This document shows, in pieces, positions 55,868-64,000 of a stretch of 64,000 nt of DNA. The DNA comes from Parvularculaceae bacterium (lineage in GTDB: Bacteria; Pseudomonadota; Alphaproteobacteria; Caulobacterales; Parvularculaceae). How positions within the stretch are numbered: position 1 is the first letter of the stretch; the number at the start of each line of letters is the position of its first letter. Both the position numbers and the translations under genes were made by a program. The DNA lies in contig JANQMJ010000020.1 of NCBI GenBank assembly GCA_028280115.1, positions 1-64,000 on the forward strand, written 5' to 3'. The notes beneath the pieces are model-generated. The model did no database searches. It saw only the letters and a list, made by a program, of their open reading frames with translations, and had not been told where the DNA came from.

Positions 55868-58159
55868 ATGAACATTGAACACACCCGTCCGCCTCATGGC
55901 GGCCATGGCGAACCGGGCATCACTGTCCTCTTGCGCCGCATGCACGACGTCGTGGCCGAAGAGGGCAGCGCGCAGGAGCGTCTCGACCGCCTGACCAAGG
56001 CGATCGCAAGCCATGTGGTCGCCGATGTCTGTTCGATCTATCTGCGCCGGCCCGACGACGATCTGGAGCTCTACGCCACCGAGGGTCTCAATCGGGCGGC
56101 GGTGCACAAGACGCGGCTCAAATGGGGTGAGGGCCTCGTCGGTCTCGTCGCCGACAGCCACCGGCCGCTGGTCACATCCGACGCGCCCCATCATCCGGCG
56201 TTTTCCTACCGGCCCGAAACCGGCGAGGATCCGCTCCATTCCTTTCTCGGCGTGCCGCTGATCCGATCCGGCAAGGCGCTGGGCGTCCTGGTCATTCAGA
56301 ACACGGCCGCAAGGCAGTATACGGACGAGGAAGTCGGTGCGGTTCAGGCGGTTGCGACCCTGTTGGCGGAAATCGCCGCTTCGGGCGAGCTCCTCAGCCA
56401 GGAAGAAACCGCCGCCGTCGGCGAAATGCTCCACCGGCCGGAACGCCTCAAGGGCTTTCCCATCGTGGCGGGCGTGGCCCGGGGCAAGGCGGTGTTCCTG
56501 CAGCCGCCGGCGCCGAAGCACAAAGTCTTTGCGACCGATCTTTCCGTTGAAGCTGCTCGGCTCGAGGAGGGTCTGAGCGCGCTGCGCGTCTCTGTCGATG
56601 AAATGCTCGCAAAAAACGCCTCGCTTAGCGGCGTGCCGCGTGAAGTGCTCGAAACCTATCGGCTGTTCGCTTACGACCGCGGGTGGAAAGACCGGCTGCG
56701 AATGGCGGTGTTTTCCGGACTGACCGCGGAGTCGGCGGTCGAGCAGGTCAAGAATGAAAACCGCGCGCGCCTGTTGCATGCGCGCGATCCCTATCTGCGC
56801 GAGCGCCTGCACGATCTTGACGATCTGTCGCATCGCTTGCTGCGAGTCTTGTCGGGCGAAACCACGACCGACAAACGCACCCTGAGCGAGGAAACCATTC
56901 TGGTTGCGCGTGAGATGGGCCCCGCCGAACTGCTCGAATATGATCGCGAGACGTTGAAGGGGCTTGTTCTGGGCGAAGTCTCGGCGACCTCTCATGTGGC
57001 GATCGTGGCGCGCGCGCTTGATATTCCCATGGTGACGGGCGTCGGCGATGCGATCGACCGCTGCGAGGAGGGCGACACGCTGATCGTTGACGGCGACGCC
57101 GGCGAGATCCACATTCGCCCTACGTCAGGCATTATTGAAGCGTACCAGGCCAAACGCGAATTCCAAACCGAACTCCAGGCCGCCTTCGTCAAAGAGCGCG
57201 ACCTTCCCGCGGTGACCAAGGACGGCGTCAAAATCTCGATCATGATGAATGCGGGCCTTGCCCTCGACATGCCGCATCTTCATGAAACCGGCGCGGAAGG
57301 CGTCGGCCTTTTCCGCACCGAACTGCAGTTTCTGATTGGGTCGCAATTGCCGAGCGTGGCTTTGCAGGAAGCGTTTTACCGCGAAGTGCTCGATCTTGCC
57401 GACGGCAAGCCGGTGATCTTCCGCACCGCCGATATCGGCGGCGATAAAACCGCGGCCTATATGGATCGCGGCGCTGAAATGAACCCGGCGATGGGCTGGC
57501 GCGGCCTGCGGATCGCCGTCGACCGGCCGGGCATGATCCGCCCGCAATTGCGCGCGCTGCTCGCCGCGGCGGCGGGCCGCACGCTTTGGATTATGTTCCC
57601 CATGGTGACGATCGCCGATGAACTGGACCATGCGCGCGGGTTGCTCGACCGGGAAATCGAGCGCGCCAAACGCCGCGGCGGGGCGCTGCCGGAAGAGATC
57701 AAAATCGGGGCCATGATCGAAACCCCCGCCGCCGCCTGGCGGGCCGATAAAATCGCCGAAAAGGTCGATTTCCTGTCTATCGGCGGCAACGATCTGGCGC
57801 AGTTTTATTTCGCCGCGGACCGCGATTCCGAACATGTGCAGCAGCGCTATGACCCGATGAACGCTGGCTTTTTAAGCTTTCTGAAAGAGTGCGTCGCGCG
57901 GGCGGGCAAGACCGGCGCGCCGGTCGCCTATTGCGGCGAGCAGGCGGCTGATCCGGTGATGGCGGCGACGCTCTTGGGCCTTGGCGTCGCCCAGATTTCC
58001 TTGCCGGCGACCTCGATCGGCCCGTTCCGGCGGATGACCCGCTCGCTCAACGCCGGGGAGGTCGCGGCATGGCTCGATGAGAACATGCCGCGGCGGGCGG
58101 AAAGCCTGCGCGAGGACTTCGCCGCATTTTTAAAAAACAGCGGCGTTAATCTCGAATAA
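55868..58159 (+). CDS. ptsP: Phosphoenolpyruvate-protein phosphotransferase, nitrogen PTS enzyme I (PtsP)
   Basis: A 763-residue EI-Ntr that takes phosphate from PEP and passes it to NPr. An N-terminal GAF domain (about residues 1-160, as in nitrogen-sensing PtsP), then the phospho-histidine domain with SATSHVAIVARALDIPMVTG, then the PEP-binding TIM barrel with LFRTELQFLIG, GWRGLRIA and the catalytic cysteine in VAYCGEQA. It regulates nitrogen, potassium and carbon-linked functions in Proteobacteria. Confidence 0.96.
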   Translation: MNIEHTRPPHGGHGEPGITVLLRRMHDVVAEEGSAQERLDRLTKAIASHVVADVCSIYLRRPDDDLELYATEGLNRAAVHKTRLKWGEGLVGLVADSHRPLVTSDAPHHPAFSYRPETGEDPLHSFLGVPLIRSGKALGVLVIQNTAARQYTDEEVGAVQAVATLLAEIAASGELLSQEETAAVGEMLHRPERLKGFPIVAGVARGKAVFLQPPAPKHKVFATDLSVEAARLEEGLSALRVSVDEMLAKNASLSGVPREVLETYRLFAYDRGWKDRLRMAVFSGLTAESAVEQVKNENRARLLHARDPYLRERLHDLDDLSHRLLRVLSGETTTDKRTLSEETILVAREMGPAELLEYDRETLKGLVLGEVSATSHVAIVARALDIPMVTGVGDAIDRCEEGDTLIVDGDAGEIHIRPTSGIIEAYQAKREFQTELQAAFVKERDLPAVTKDGVKISIMMNAGLALDMPHLHETGAEGVGLFRTELQFLIGSQLPSVALQEAFYREVLDLADGKPVIFRTADIGGDKTAAYMDRGAEMNPAMGWRGLRIAVDRPGMIRPQLRALLAAAAGRTLWIMFPMVTIADELDHARGLLDREIERAKRRGGALPEEIKIGAMIETPAAAWRADKIAEKVDFLSIGGNDLAQFYFAADRDSEHVQQRYDPMNAGFLSFLKECVARAGKTGAPVAYCGEQAADPVMAATLLGLGVAQISLPATSIGPFRRMTRSLNAGEVAAWLDENMPRRAESLREDFAAFLKNSGVNLE

Positions 58160-58264
58160 AGCGGCGATTCGTATATTCCTGCTTCAACCGGTCCGACCGG
58201 TTATATGCTGAACGCGGATCGGCTAAACTCAAGCGGGCGCGTTGTTGCGGTGTTGAGGTCTTTC

Positions 58265-59098
58265 GTGTCGACGAATAACGGCTCGGCTGAAATCTACGAT
58301 ATGGAAGATGCGCGCGCGCGTCGGCGCTCGGCGGAGCTGCCTGGCGCGGACTATCCTGATGTCGGCGCCCATCTCGCCGCCGTGCGTGAGGCCATGGGCC
58401 TTAGCGTGGCCGCCGCGGCGGACAAGATTCATATCCGACAGCGCCATCTTGAAGCCATCGAAACCCTGGAAATCGAAAATCTTCCGGCGCGGCCCTATGC
58501 GATCGGCTTCGTGCGCGCTTATGCGGAATTTCTCGGCCTTGATGCGTCGCCGATCGTAAACCGATTTAAGGAAGACGCCGATTACGGGGCGCCGGCGCCC
58601 GCCGACGTCGAAAAATTCGAAACGACGCAAACGTCGGCGGCGCCTGAAAGCCGGGAGATGTCGCTGGCGGCGGTGATCGCCATTATCGCGTTTTTCATCT
58701 GGTGCGCCTTCCAGATTACGCTGCTGGACGGCGCGCATCGCCGCGCCGTCGCCGGCGCGATGTCGGACGCGACAGCCGCGTCGACCCGCTTGCCGGCGCC
58801 GCCGCAGCCGGCCCCGGCGGACATCATCGAAGCCCGCGTCATCGAACGGATCGAACCGATCTATCCGCGCGGCTGCATCGCCGATGCAAGCGCCCTCGAA
58901 ACCGTCGTTATCGCCTTTACCATCACCACGGCGGGCCGGGTCGCGAGCGAACGGGTGGCGCAATCGACCAATGCGTGTTTTGACGCCGCCGCGCTTAACG
59001 CGGTGCGGCGCTGGCGCTTTGAGCCCCGCCTGGTCGAAGGGGCGCCGCGGCCGCTTTACGACCAAAAATACAGCTTTTCCTTCGCCCGGCCCCGCTGA
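58265..59098 (+). CDS. RodZ-like HTH protein fused to a TonB C-terminal domain
   Basis: About 277 residues: a cytoplasmic helix-turn-helix of the RodZ type (VGAHLAAVREAMGLSVAAAA, RPYAIGFVRAYAEFLGLD, about 33-100), one membrane helix (AAVIAIIAFFIWCAFQITLL, about 133-154), a short linker, and a TonB_C-like domain (IEPIYPRGCIADA, ITTAGRVASE, ALNAVRRWRFEP, about 193-273). I prefer the GTG at 58265 after GAGGTC; the ATG at 58205 would add 20 residues. RodZ-type HTH genes normally precede ispG in Alphaproteobacteria, but the periplasmic domain is usually not TonB-like. Likely a cytoskeleton or envelope scaffold; partners unknown. Confidence 0.75.
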   Translation: MSTNNGSAEIYDMEDARARRRSAELPGADYPDVGAHLAAVREAMGLSVAAAADKIHIRQRHLEAIETLEIENLPARPYAIGFVRAYAEFLGLDASPIVNRFKEDADYGAPAPADVEKFETTQTSAAPESREMSLAAVIAIIAFFIWCAFQITLLDGAHRRAVAGAMSDATAASTRLPAPPQPAPADIIEARVIERIEPIYPRGCIADASALETVVIAFTITTAGRVASERVAQSTNACFDAAALNAVRRWRFEPRLVEGAPRPLYDQKYSFSFARPR

Positions 59099-59230
59099 GC
59101 GTGGGAAGAACCGCTGGAATGCGCATGAAATGCGCTTGCCCGAGGCGCGTTCGACAGGTCTTGACTTCCGGCCCCGGCGCGCGATCTTGAGCTTGGATTG
59201 AAACAACATTTTCCCGCGTGAGGCGAAGTC

Positions 59231-60361
59231 ATGTCCGTACGTCCATGGCGCGATATTGAGCGGCGCAAATGCCGTCAGATCAAGGTCGGCAAGGTGCCGA
59301 TCGGCGGCGATGCGCCGATCGCCGTCCAGTCCATGACCAACACGCTCACCTCGGACGCCCAGGCGACGATCCGGCAGGTCAATGAAATCGCCGAGGCCGG
59401 GGCCGACATCGTCCGGGTGTCCTGTCCCGACAAGGACTCGACCGAGGCGCTTTCGACGATCGTCAAGAACGTCCCGGTGCCGATCGTCGCCGACATTCAC
59501 TTTCACTACAAGCGCGGGATCGAGGCGGCCGAAGCCGGCGCCGCGTGCCTTCGGATCAATCCGGGCAATATCGGTTCGGAAGACCGCGTGCGCGAAGTCA
59601 TCAAGGCGGCGCGCGATCACGGCTGTTCCATGCGTATCGGCGTCAACGCCGGCTCGCTGGAAAAGGACCTTCTGGAAAAATACGGCGAGCCCTGTCCCGA
59701 GGCGATGGTCGAAAGCGCGCTCGATCATGCGAGAATTCTTCAGGACAACGACTTTCACGAATTCAAGATTTCCTGCAAAGCCTCCGACGTGTTCCTGACC
59801 GTGGCGGCCTATCATGCGCTCGCCGAGGCGATCGATTGTCCGCTGCATCTCGGGGTCACCGAAGCGGGCGGTCTGCGGGTCGGATCGGTGAAATCCGCCA
59901 TCGGCCTGGGCTCGCTGCTCTGGGCGGGCATCGGCGACACCATTCGCGTGTCCCTGTCCGCCGACCCGGTTGAGGAAATCAAGGTCGGTTTCGACATTCT
60001 AAAGTCGCTTGGCCTGCGCCATCGCGGCGTCAACGTGATTTCCTGTCCGTCATGCGCGCGCCAGGGCTTTAACGTCATCAAGACGGTGGAAACCCTCGAA
60101 AAGCGCCTTGCGCATATTACAACGCCCATGTCGCTGTCGGTGATCGGCTGCGTCGTCAACGGCCCCGGCGAGGCGCGTGAAACCGATATCGGCTTTACCG
60201 GCGGCGGCGCCGGCAAGGAACACGGCATGGTCTATCTTGACGGCGAGACCGATCATCGCATCGACAATGCCGAACTGGTCGACCATCTCGTCGAGCTGGT
60301 CGAAAAGCGCGCGGCGGAGATCGAGGCCGAAGAGGCCAAACAGTCCGTCGCGGCGGAATAG
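59231..60361 (+). CDS. ispG: 4-hydroxy-3-methylbut-2-en-1-yl diphosphate synthase (IspG/GcpE)
   Basis: A 376-residue [4Fe-4S] enzyme of the MEP isoprenoid pathway. Diagnostic segments are [16 protein letters not shown] at the start, and iron-sulfur cysteines in [10 protein letters not shown] and [10 protein letters not shown]. Length and order are normal. An intrinsic terminator follows before prfA. Confidence 0.97.
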   Translation: MSVRPWRDIERRKCRQIKVGKVPIGGDAPIAVQSMTNTLTSDAQATIRQVNEIAEAGADIVRVSCPDKDSTEALSTIVKNVPVPIVADIHFHYKRGIEAAEAGAACLRINPGNIGSEDRVREVIKAARDHGCSMRIGVNAGSLEKDLLEKYGEPCPEAMVESALDHARILQDNDFHEFKISCKASDVFLTVAAYHALAEAIDCPLHLGVTEAGGLRVGSVKSAIGLGSLLWAGIGDTIRVSLSADPVEEIKVGFDILKSLGLRHRGVNVISCPSCARQGFNVIKTVETLEKRLAHITTPMSLSVIGCVVNGPGEARETDIGFTGGGAGKEHGMVYLDGETDHRIDNAELVDHLVELVEKRAAEIEAEEAKQSVAAE

Positions 60362-60380
60362 ATTTGCAACATTGTAAAAG

Positions 60381-60411
60381 CGCGCAGGGCAAACGCCCCT
60401 GCGCGTTTTTT
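60381..60411 (+). terminator. Intrinsic terminator after ispG
   Basis: A 9-bp stem CGCGCAGGG/CCCTGCGCG with a 7-nt loop is followed by six T residues. It lies 20 bp after the ispG stop and just before the prfA ribosome-binding site, so prfA needs a promoter or read-through. Confidence 0.88.
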
Positions 60412-60439
60412 GCGCACCATCATATCACGGAGCGGATGC

Positions 60440-61513
60440 TTGATCCCGCAGGAAAAACTTAACGCCCTAGTCGATAAGTTCGAAAAGATCGAAACGGCGA
60501 TGTCTTCAACGACAAACGCCGAAGACATCGTGCGCCTGTCGAAAGAGCATGGCGAACTCAAGGACGTTGTCGAGAAGGCGCGCGAACTGTCTTCCATCCG
60601 CAAACAGATGGTCGACCTGAAAGAGCTTTGCGACGGCGACGACAAGGACATGGCCGAGATGGCCGATGAGGAATTGCGGACGCTCAAGGAAAAAGCCCCG
60701 GCGCTCGAACACGAACTCCAGCTTATGCTCTTGCCCAAGGACAAGGCGGACGATTCTTCGGTCATCCTGGAAGTGCGCGCCGGCACGGGCGGGGACGAGG
60801 CGGCGATCTTCGCCGGCGATCTTTTCCGCATGTATCAGCGCTATGCGCAGATCAAGGGCTGGAAGGTCGACGTGCTCTCCGCCTCGGAAGCGGAGATGGG
60901 TGGCTATAAGGAAATTCAGGCGGACATTTCCGGCGACGGGGTTTTCGCCCGCATGAAATTCGAAGCCGGCGTGCACCGCGTCCAGCGCGTGCCGGAAACC
61001 GAAACCCAGGGACGCATTCATACCTCCGCGGCGACCGTGGCGGTGCTGCCCGAACCGGAAGAAGTCGACATCGAGATCAACGAGAACGATCTCAGGATCG
61101 ACGTTTTCCGCGCCTCCGGTCCCGGCGGCCAGTCGGTCAACACCACCGACAGCGCGGTGCGCATCACCCACCAGCCGAGCGGCATTGTGGTCAGCCAGCA
61201 GGACGAAAAGTCCCAGCACAAGAACAAGGCCAAGGCGATGAAGGTCCTGCGCGCCCGGCTTTACGACGCCGAACGGGCCCACGCCGAGGCCGAACGCGCC
61301 GCCGCGCGCAAGGGCATGGTCGGCTCCGGCGACCGGTCGGAGCGCATTCGCACCTATAATTTTCCCCAGAGCCGGGTCACCGATCACCGCATCAATCTGA
61401 CGCTTTACAAGCTCAATGAGATCATTGCGGGCGACGGCCTCGACGAGTTGGTCGACGCGCTGATTTCCCAGGACCGCGCCGACCGCCTCGCGGCGATGCA
61501 AGATGATGAATAA
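60440..61513 (+). CDS. prfA: Peptide chain release factor 1
   Basis: A 357-residue RF1 recognising UAA and UAG. It has the GGQ motif in [18 protein letters not shown] (about residues 229-231) and the codon-recognition region around [15 protein letters not shown] chose the TTG at 60440 ([10 protein letters not shown]) because GGAG lies 7 bases upstream and it matches the usual RF1 N-terminus; an earlier TTG lies in the terminator hairpin. Rare TTG starts lower expression. Confidence 0.96.
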   Translation: MIPQEKLNALVDKFEKIETAMSSTTNAEDIVRLSKEHGELKDVVEKARELSSIRKQMVDLKELCDGDDKDMAEMADEELRTLKEKAPALEHELQLMLLPKDKADDSSVILEVRAGTGGDEAAIFAGDLFRMYQRYAQIKGWKVDVLSASEAEMGGYKEIQADISGDGVFARMKFEAGVHRVQRVPETETQGRIHTSAATVAVLPEPEEVDIEINENDLRIDVFRASGPGGQSVNTTDSAVRITHQPSGIVVSQQDEKSQHKNKAKAMKVLRARLYDAERAHAEAERAAARKGMVGSGDRSERIRTYNFPQSRVTDHRINLTLYKLNEIIAGDGLDELVDALISQDRADRLAAMQDDE

Positions 61514-61539
61514 TTTTTTGGCTCATAAAATGTCCGTTC

Positions 61540-61704
61540 ATTCCCGCGAAAGCGGGAATCCAGCGGCTGATTGCCCGCCGCAGGTTCAACATTGCAGTTT
61601 TATTGAAGCGATCCCGCAAAAACCATGGGCGTCGCGCTCGTGAAAAATGCAGCGCAGACTAGATTCCCGCTTTCCCCCCGATCAGGTCGGGGGGAATGAG
61701 CGGG
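61540..61704. repeat. Intergenic palindromic repeats between prfA and prmC
   Basis: A perfect hairpin ATTCCCGC-GAAA-GCGGGAAT at 61540-61559, then at 61662-61704 a nested structure with CCCCCCGA/TCGGGGGG (61674-61694) inside a broken ATTCCCGC/GCGGG arm pair. The same arms occur at 37695-37720. This roughly 200-bp insertion separates prfA and prmC, which in most relatives overlap or nearly touch. Confidence 0.7.
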
Positions 61705-61710
61705 TTAAAA

Positions 61711-62622
61711 ATGGATATGACTCCAGACGTGAGCGAACCAATCGCAGCTTTGCGCCGAAAAGAAGAGGCGACCATCGGCGCCGCGCTCCGCGCCGCCGCC
61801 GCGGAGTTCGCCAATTCCGAAACGCCCGTACTCGACGCCCGTGTGCTGATGAAATTTGCCACCGGGCTTGACGACGCCGGTCTCATCGCGCGCGCTGATG
61901 TAATGCTGATGCCCGAGCAACGCGAGGTTTTTTTTGGCGCCGTTGCGCGCCGCGCCAGGGGCGAGCCGGTCGCCTATATCACCGGCGTCAAGGAATTCTG
62001 GAGTCTTGAATTTTGCGTCACGCCCGATGTGTTGATCCCGCGCGCCGATTCCGAATGTCTGATCGAAGCGGTTTTGGCGCGGCGTGAAAAAAACGCCCCC
62101 TTGCGGATCCTCGATCTCGGGACCGGCTCGGGCTGTCTTGTCTGCGCGCTGTTGTCCGAATTGCCGGCCGCGATGGGAATCGGCGTCGACCGGTCGCCGG
62201 CGGCCGTGGCGCTTGCCCGCGCCAACGCCGCGAGCCTTGGTCTCGCTCAGCGTTCGGCGTTTCTCGCCGGCGACTGGGCGCCGGCGCTGTCGGGGCGTTT
62301 CGATGTCATCATCGCCAATCCGCCCTATATAAGAGCGTGCGTCCAGGCCGGTCTGGCGCCGGACGTGCGGCTTTACGAGCCCGCCGGCGCCCTTTACGGC
62401 GGTCCGGACGGGCTGGACGCCTGCCGCGCCATCCTTAAGGGTCTGGCCCGCGTTACGGCCCCGGACGGCCTCGTCGTCATCGAATGCGGATGGGACCAGG
62501 CGGGCGCGCTCGCCGACATGGTTTCCAAATCCTTGCCGGCGCGTACCGTCGAAATCATTAACGATCTTAAGGGCCGGTCCCGCGGCGTTTTGGCGGATGG
62601 GCGGCCCTCAAAAAAAGATTGA
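61711..62622 (+). CDS. prmC: Peptide chain release factor N5-glutamine methyltransferase
   Basis: A 303-residue PrmC/HemK that methylates the glutamine of the GGQ motif in release factors such as the upstream prfA product. It has the substrate-binding N-terminal helical domain, the region GEPVAYITGVKEFWSLEF, LIPRADSECLIEAV, the SAM site LDLGTGSGCLVCALL and the catalytic NPPY (IIANPPYI). The ATG at 61711 is preferred; one at 61696 lies in the repeat. Confidence 0.95.
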   Translation: MDMTPDVSEPIAALRRKEEATIGAALRAAAAEFANSETPVLDARVLMKFATGLDDAGLIARADVMLMPEQREVFFGAVARRARGEPVAYITGVKEFWSLEFCVTPDVLIPRADSECLIEAVLARREKNAPLRILDLGTGSGCLVCALLSELPAAMGIGVDRSPAAVALARANAASLGLAQRSAFLAGDWAPALSGRFDVIIANPPYIRACVQAGLAPDVRLYEPAGALYGGPDGLDACRAILKGLARVTAPDGLVVIECGWDQAGALADMVSKSLPARTVEIINDLKGRSRGVLADGRPSKKD

Positions 62623-62892
62623 ACTCATCGCGCCAGCCGTTATTATGTCGCCAAGACAAATCGCATGGCGTTGAGGAAAACGGATTTGCGCCGGATTTGT
62701 CCTCAATCCAACATCAGTCCGGCTCGCTATCTGCCGGCTTGTTGTACGCAGCGCTGCTGCAAGACAGAACGCGAAAACTGCATGATCAGATAGGCGATTC
62801 TTAATCGCCGAACGCAAATCCAGAAACCATAAACGACCGACCGGGCGAGTTCGTCCGGCTGTTCGCTAAGGGGCATAATACAGGATAGTCAA

Positions 62893-63426
62893 ATGAAGCG
62901 TGGCCGCAATCAACGGCGCCGGCAGGGCGTCAATCCAAACCGGGCGCTCGATTCAAACGGACCGGAAGTCCGCATCCGCGGCACGGCGAATCAGATTTAC
63001 GACAAATATGTCGCGCTCGCCCGCGACGCCTCATCGTCCGGCGATCGCGTTAAGGCGGAAAGCTATCTTCAGCATGCCGAACATTATTTCCGGGTGATCC
63101 GCTCCATGCAGCCCGCCCAGCAGCCGCCGCAACAACAGTCCCAGTCCAATCCCGAAGGCGATCAGCCGTCGATCGCCGAAGACGAGCGCGGCGACGATCG
63201 CCCGGGCGAGCGCAGCCGCGCCAACGGCGAAGACAAGGAAGACGGCAAGGCGGCGCAGGAGAACGGCGAGGAAAAAGCCGCCGCCGCCGGCGACGATGAA
63301 GAACAGGAACGCCGGCCGCGCCGGCGCAGCCGCCGCCGTTCGCCGCGGCGCGCCCAGGCAGGCGGCGACGGGGACACTCCCAGCGGCGGCGAAACCGGAG
63401 AAGACGAAAACGCCGCGGCGCAATAG
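62893..63426 (+). CDS. DUF4167 family protein
   Basis: A 177-residue, highly charged protein. The first 75 residues (NPNRALDSNGPEVRIRGTAN, QIYDKYVALARDA, YLQHAEHYFRVI) are the conserved DUF4167 domain, found throughout Alphaproteobacteria downstream of prmC. The rest is a disordered Gln/Glu/Arg-rich tail with an RRRSRRRSPRR patch. Possibly an RNA- or nucleic-acid-binding protein. The 270-bp spacer before it holds no gene I can support. Confidence 0.93.
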   Translation: MKRGRNQRRRQGVNPNRALDSNGPEVRIRGTANQIYDKYVALARDASSSGDRVKAESYLQHAEHYFRVIRSMQPAQQPPQQQSQSNPEGDQPSIAEDERGDDRPGERSRANGEDKEDGKAAQENGEEKAAAAGDDEEQERRPRRRSRRRSPRRAQAGGDGDTPSGGETGEDENAAAQ

Positions 63427-63890
63427 CGGCGCTGCAGGGTTGATCGATCCCGTCAATCAGTTTTGGAGAAGCCGCTGATCGCTATGCGGCCTATCGTCCA
63501 CTGTTGTTCGGTTTAAATTTTCAGCTTTAAAAGACTGCCAGCTTTTTTTGAGCTCGCGTGGATTTGCGTCCTTTGGGACATGGAAACCGATGGCGCCTGT
63601 GCTTGCCGACCGGCCCAATACCCCCATCGGCCCTACGGGCCACTTCCCCCGTAAACGGGGGAAGAAAACCTTGCGGCAATCGCTGCTCCTCCCCCGCTTG
63701 CGGGGGAGGCAGCCCCCGGACTTGATCCGGGGGACGGAGGGGGTGGATTTTCAATATGACGGGATCGTCAACTATTCATTTCGCTAAACCGGACAACAGT
63801 GGAGCAAGTCCGGCAATGACACGTTTCCGCCTTTTCGAGTCAGACTTTCAGGATGAAGGCTTTCGTGATTCAACTAATCTTAAATCCGCG
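63427..63890. other. Intergenic region with palindromic repeats, no gene seen
   Basis: A 464-bp spacer between DUF4167 and the aminopeptidase P gene on the other strand. No convincing gene. It contains a block of three perfect GC hairpins at 63643-63733; an imperfect CtrA-like site TTAA-N7-TTAG is at about 63880-63894, overlapping the end of the aminopeptidase gene. Confidence 0.6.
63643..63733. repeat. Cluster of three perfect GC-rich hairpins
   Basis: CTTCCCCCGT/ACGGGGGAAG (63643-63664), CCTCCCCCGC/GCGGGGGAGG (63688-63709) and CCCCCGGA/TCCGGGGG (63713-63733). Blocks of this composition, including ACTTCCCCCGTAAACGGGGG next to CGGCCCTACGGGCC, recur between genes in many Alphaproteobacteria as REP-like elements. 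Confidence 0.75.
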
Positions 63891-64000
63891 TTAGATCGCC
63901 CGCGTTGCGTTCTCGAACCAGTCCTTGATTTCAGTCGGCAGAAGCGGCGCAAGGGTTTTGCGCACGCGGGCGTGATAGTCGTTGAGCCAGCCCCGTTCGT
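63891..64000 (-). CDS. Aminopeptidase P (Xaa-Pro aminopeptidase, M24), C-terminal end only
   Basis: The last 36 codons of a minus-strand gene, entering from the right edge: RGWLNDYHARVRKTLAPLLP then TEIKDWFENATRAI and a TAA stop. The pattern LNxYHxxVRxxLxPLL..xxWLxxAT is the C-terminus of the alphaproteobacterial M24 aminopeptidase P family, which removes an N-terminal residue next to proline. The catalytic metal site is outside the window. Confidence 0.8.
   Translation of the reverse strand, partial: ERGWLNDYHARVRKTLAPLLPTEIKDWFENATRAI

Noticed and set aside
55289..57112. 607-codon minus-strand frame across lysC and ptsP
   Set aside because: Antisense shadow spanning two well-supported genes with conserved motifs.
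58229..59848. 539-codon minus-strand frame across the RodZ-like gene and ispG
   Set aside because: Antisense shadow; no recognisable domain.
62619..62804. 61-codon frame between prmC and DUF4167
   Set aside because: No ribosome-binding site, no recognisable motif and atypical composition, so coding is not supported.

Overview
The window is a 64 kb, GC-rich chromosomal segment of an alphaproteobacterium. The gene orders ubiG / lysC-ptsP / ispG-prfA-prmC-DUF4167 and secA / peptidyl-prolyl isomerase / mutT are typical of that class. A DivL-type kinase with tyrosine in place of the phospho-acceptor histidine, a perfect CtrA box and a cluster of GANTC (CcrM) sites point to the CtrA cell-cycle circuit. 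A marine Parvularculaceae/Hyphomonadaceae-like organism is my inference; no rRNA is present to confirm it. Most of the window is housekeeping DNA. I see no CRISPR array, transposase, phage structural gene or plasmid/chromosome origin.

Layout. 1-3.2 kb: the start of a secreted protein, an M19 dipeptidase and a tyrosine recombinase split by a one-base frameshift, lying beside tRNA-Leu(CAG); this looks like the edge of an old integrated element. 3.4-9.6 kb: an NDUFA9-like reductase, then a minus-strand sugar-nucleotide operon (glmS, AGE-family isomerase, manC, galE). 9.7-13.7 kb: a TPR protein and an alcohol/aldehyde oxidation pair. 13.9-15.8 kb: tRNA-Ala(CGC), small membrane or secreted proteins, a truncated DUF167 remnant and a candidate small RNA. 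15.8-21.1 kb: rpe, heparinase-like protein, CapD-like epimerase, purH. 21.1-26.0 kb: the giant NAD-glutamate dehydrogenase. 26-31.6 kb: a membrane protein under a CtrA box, a TPR protein, divL and a TonB-like protein.

31.6-35.7 kb is the most unusual stretch. A relatively AT-rich regulatory region with two inverted repeats is followed by a small immunity-like membrane protein. Next come a sulfotransferase and a GT32-like glycosyltransferase bracketed by two copies of the ahcY 3' end: one intact in ahcY, the other a roughly 28-codon remnant. ahcY itself has an operator-like palindrome upstream. 35.7-43.6 kb: BLUF photoreceptor, DUF6491, SDR protein, thpR, LMW phosphatase, DUF1993 plus Sirt5-like deacylase, and a large beta-propeller lipoprotein. 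43.8-53.1 kb: secA, a PPIase, mutT, a methyltransferase, comF, and a grx-nitrilase-DUF1178 operon followed by an agmatine-deiminase-like lipoprotein. 53.1-64 kb: repeat-rich spacers, ubiG, lysC, ptsP, a RodZ-like HTH protein fused to a TonB C-terminal domain, ispG, prfA, prmC, DUF4167, and the end of an aminopeptidase P gene.

Functional themes are sugar-nucleotide and surface-glycan supply (glmS operon, CapD-like protein, sulfotransferase, GT32-like protein), SAM-cycle recycling (ahcY), cell-cycle control (divL, CtrA and GANTC sites) and protein export/folding (secA, PPIase).
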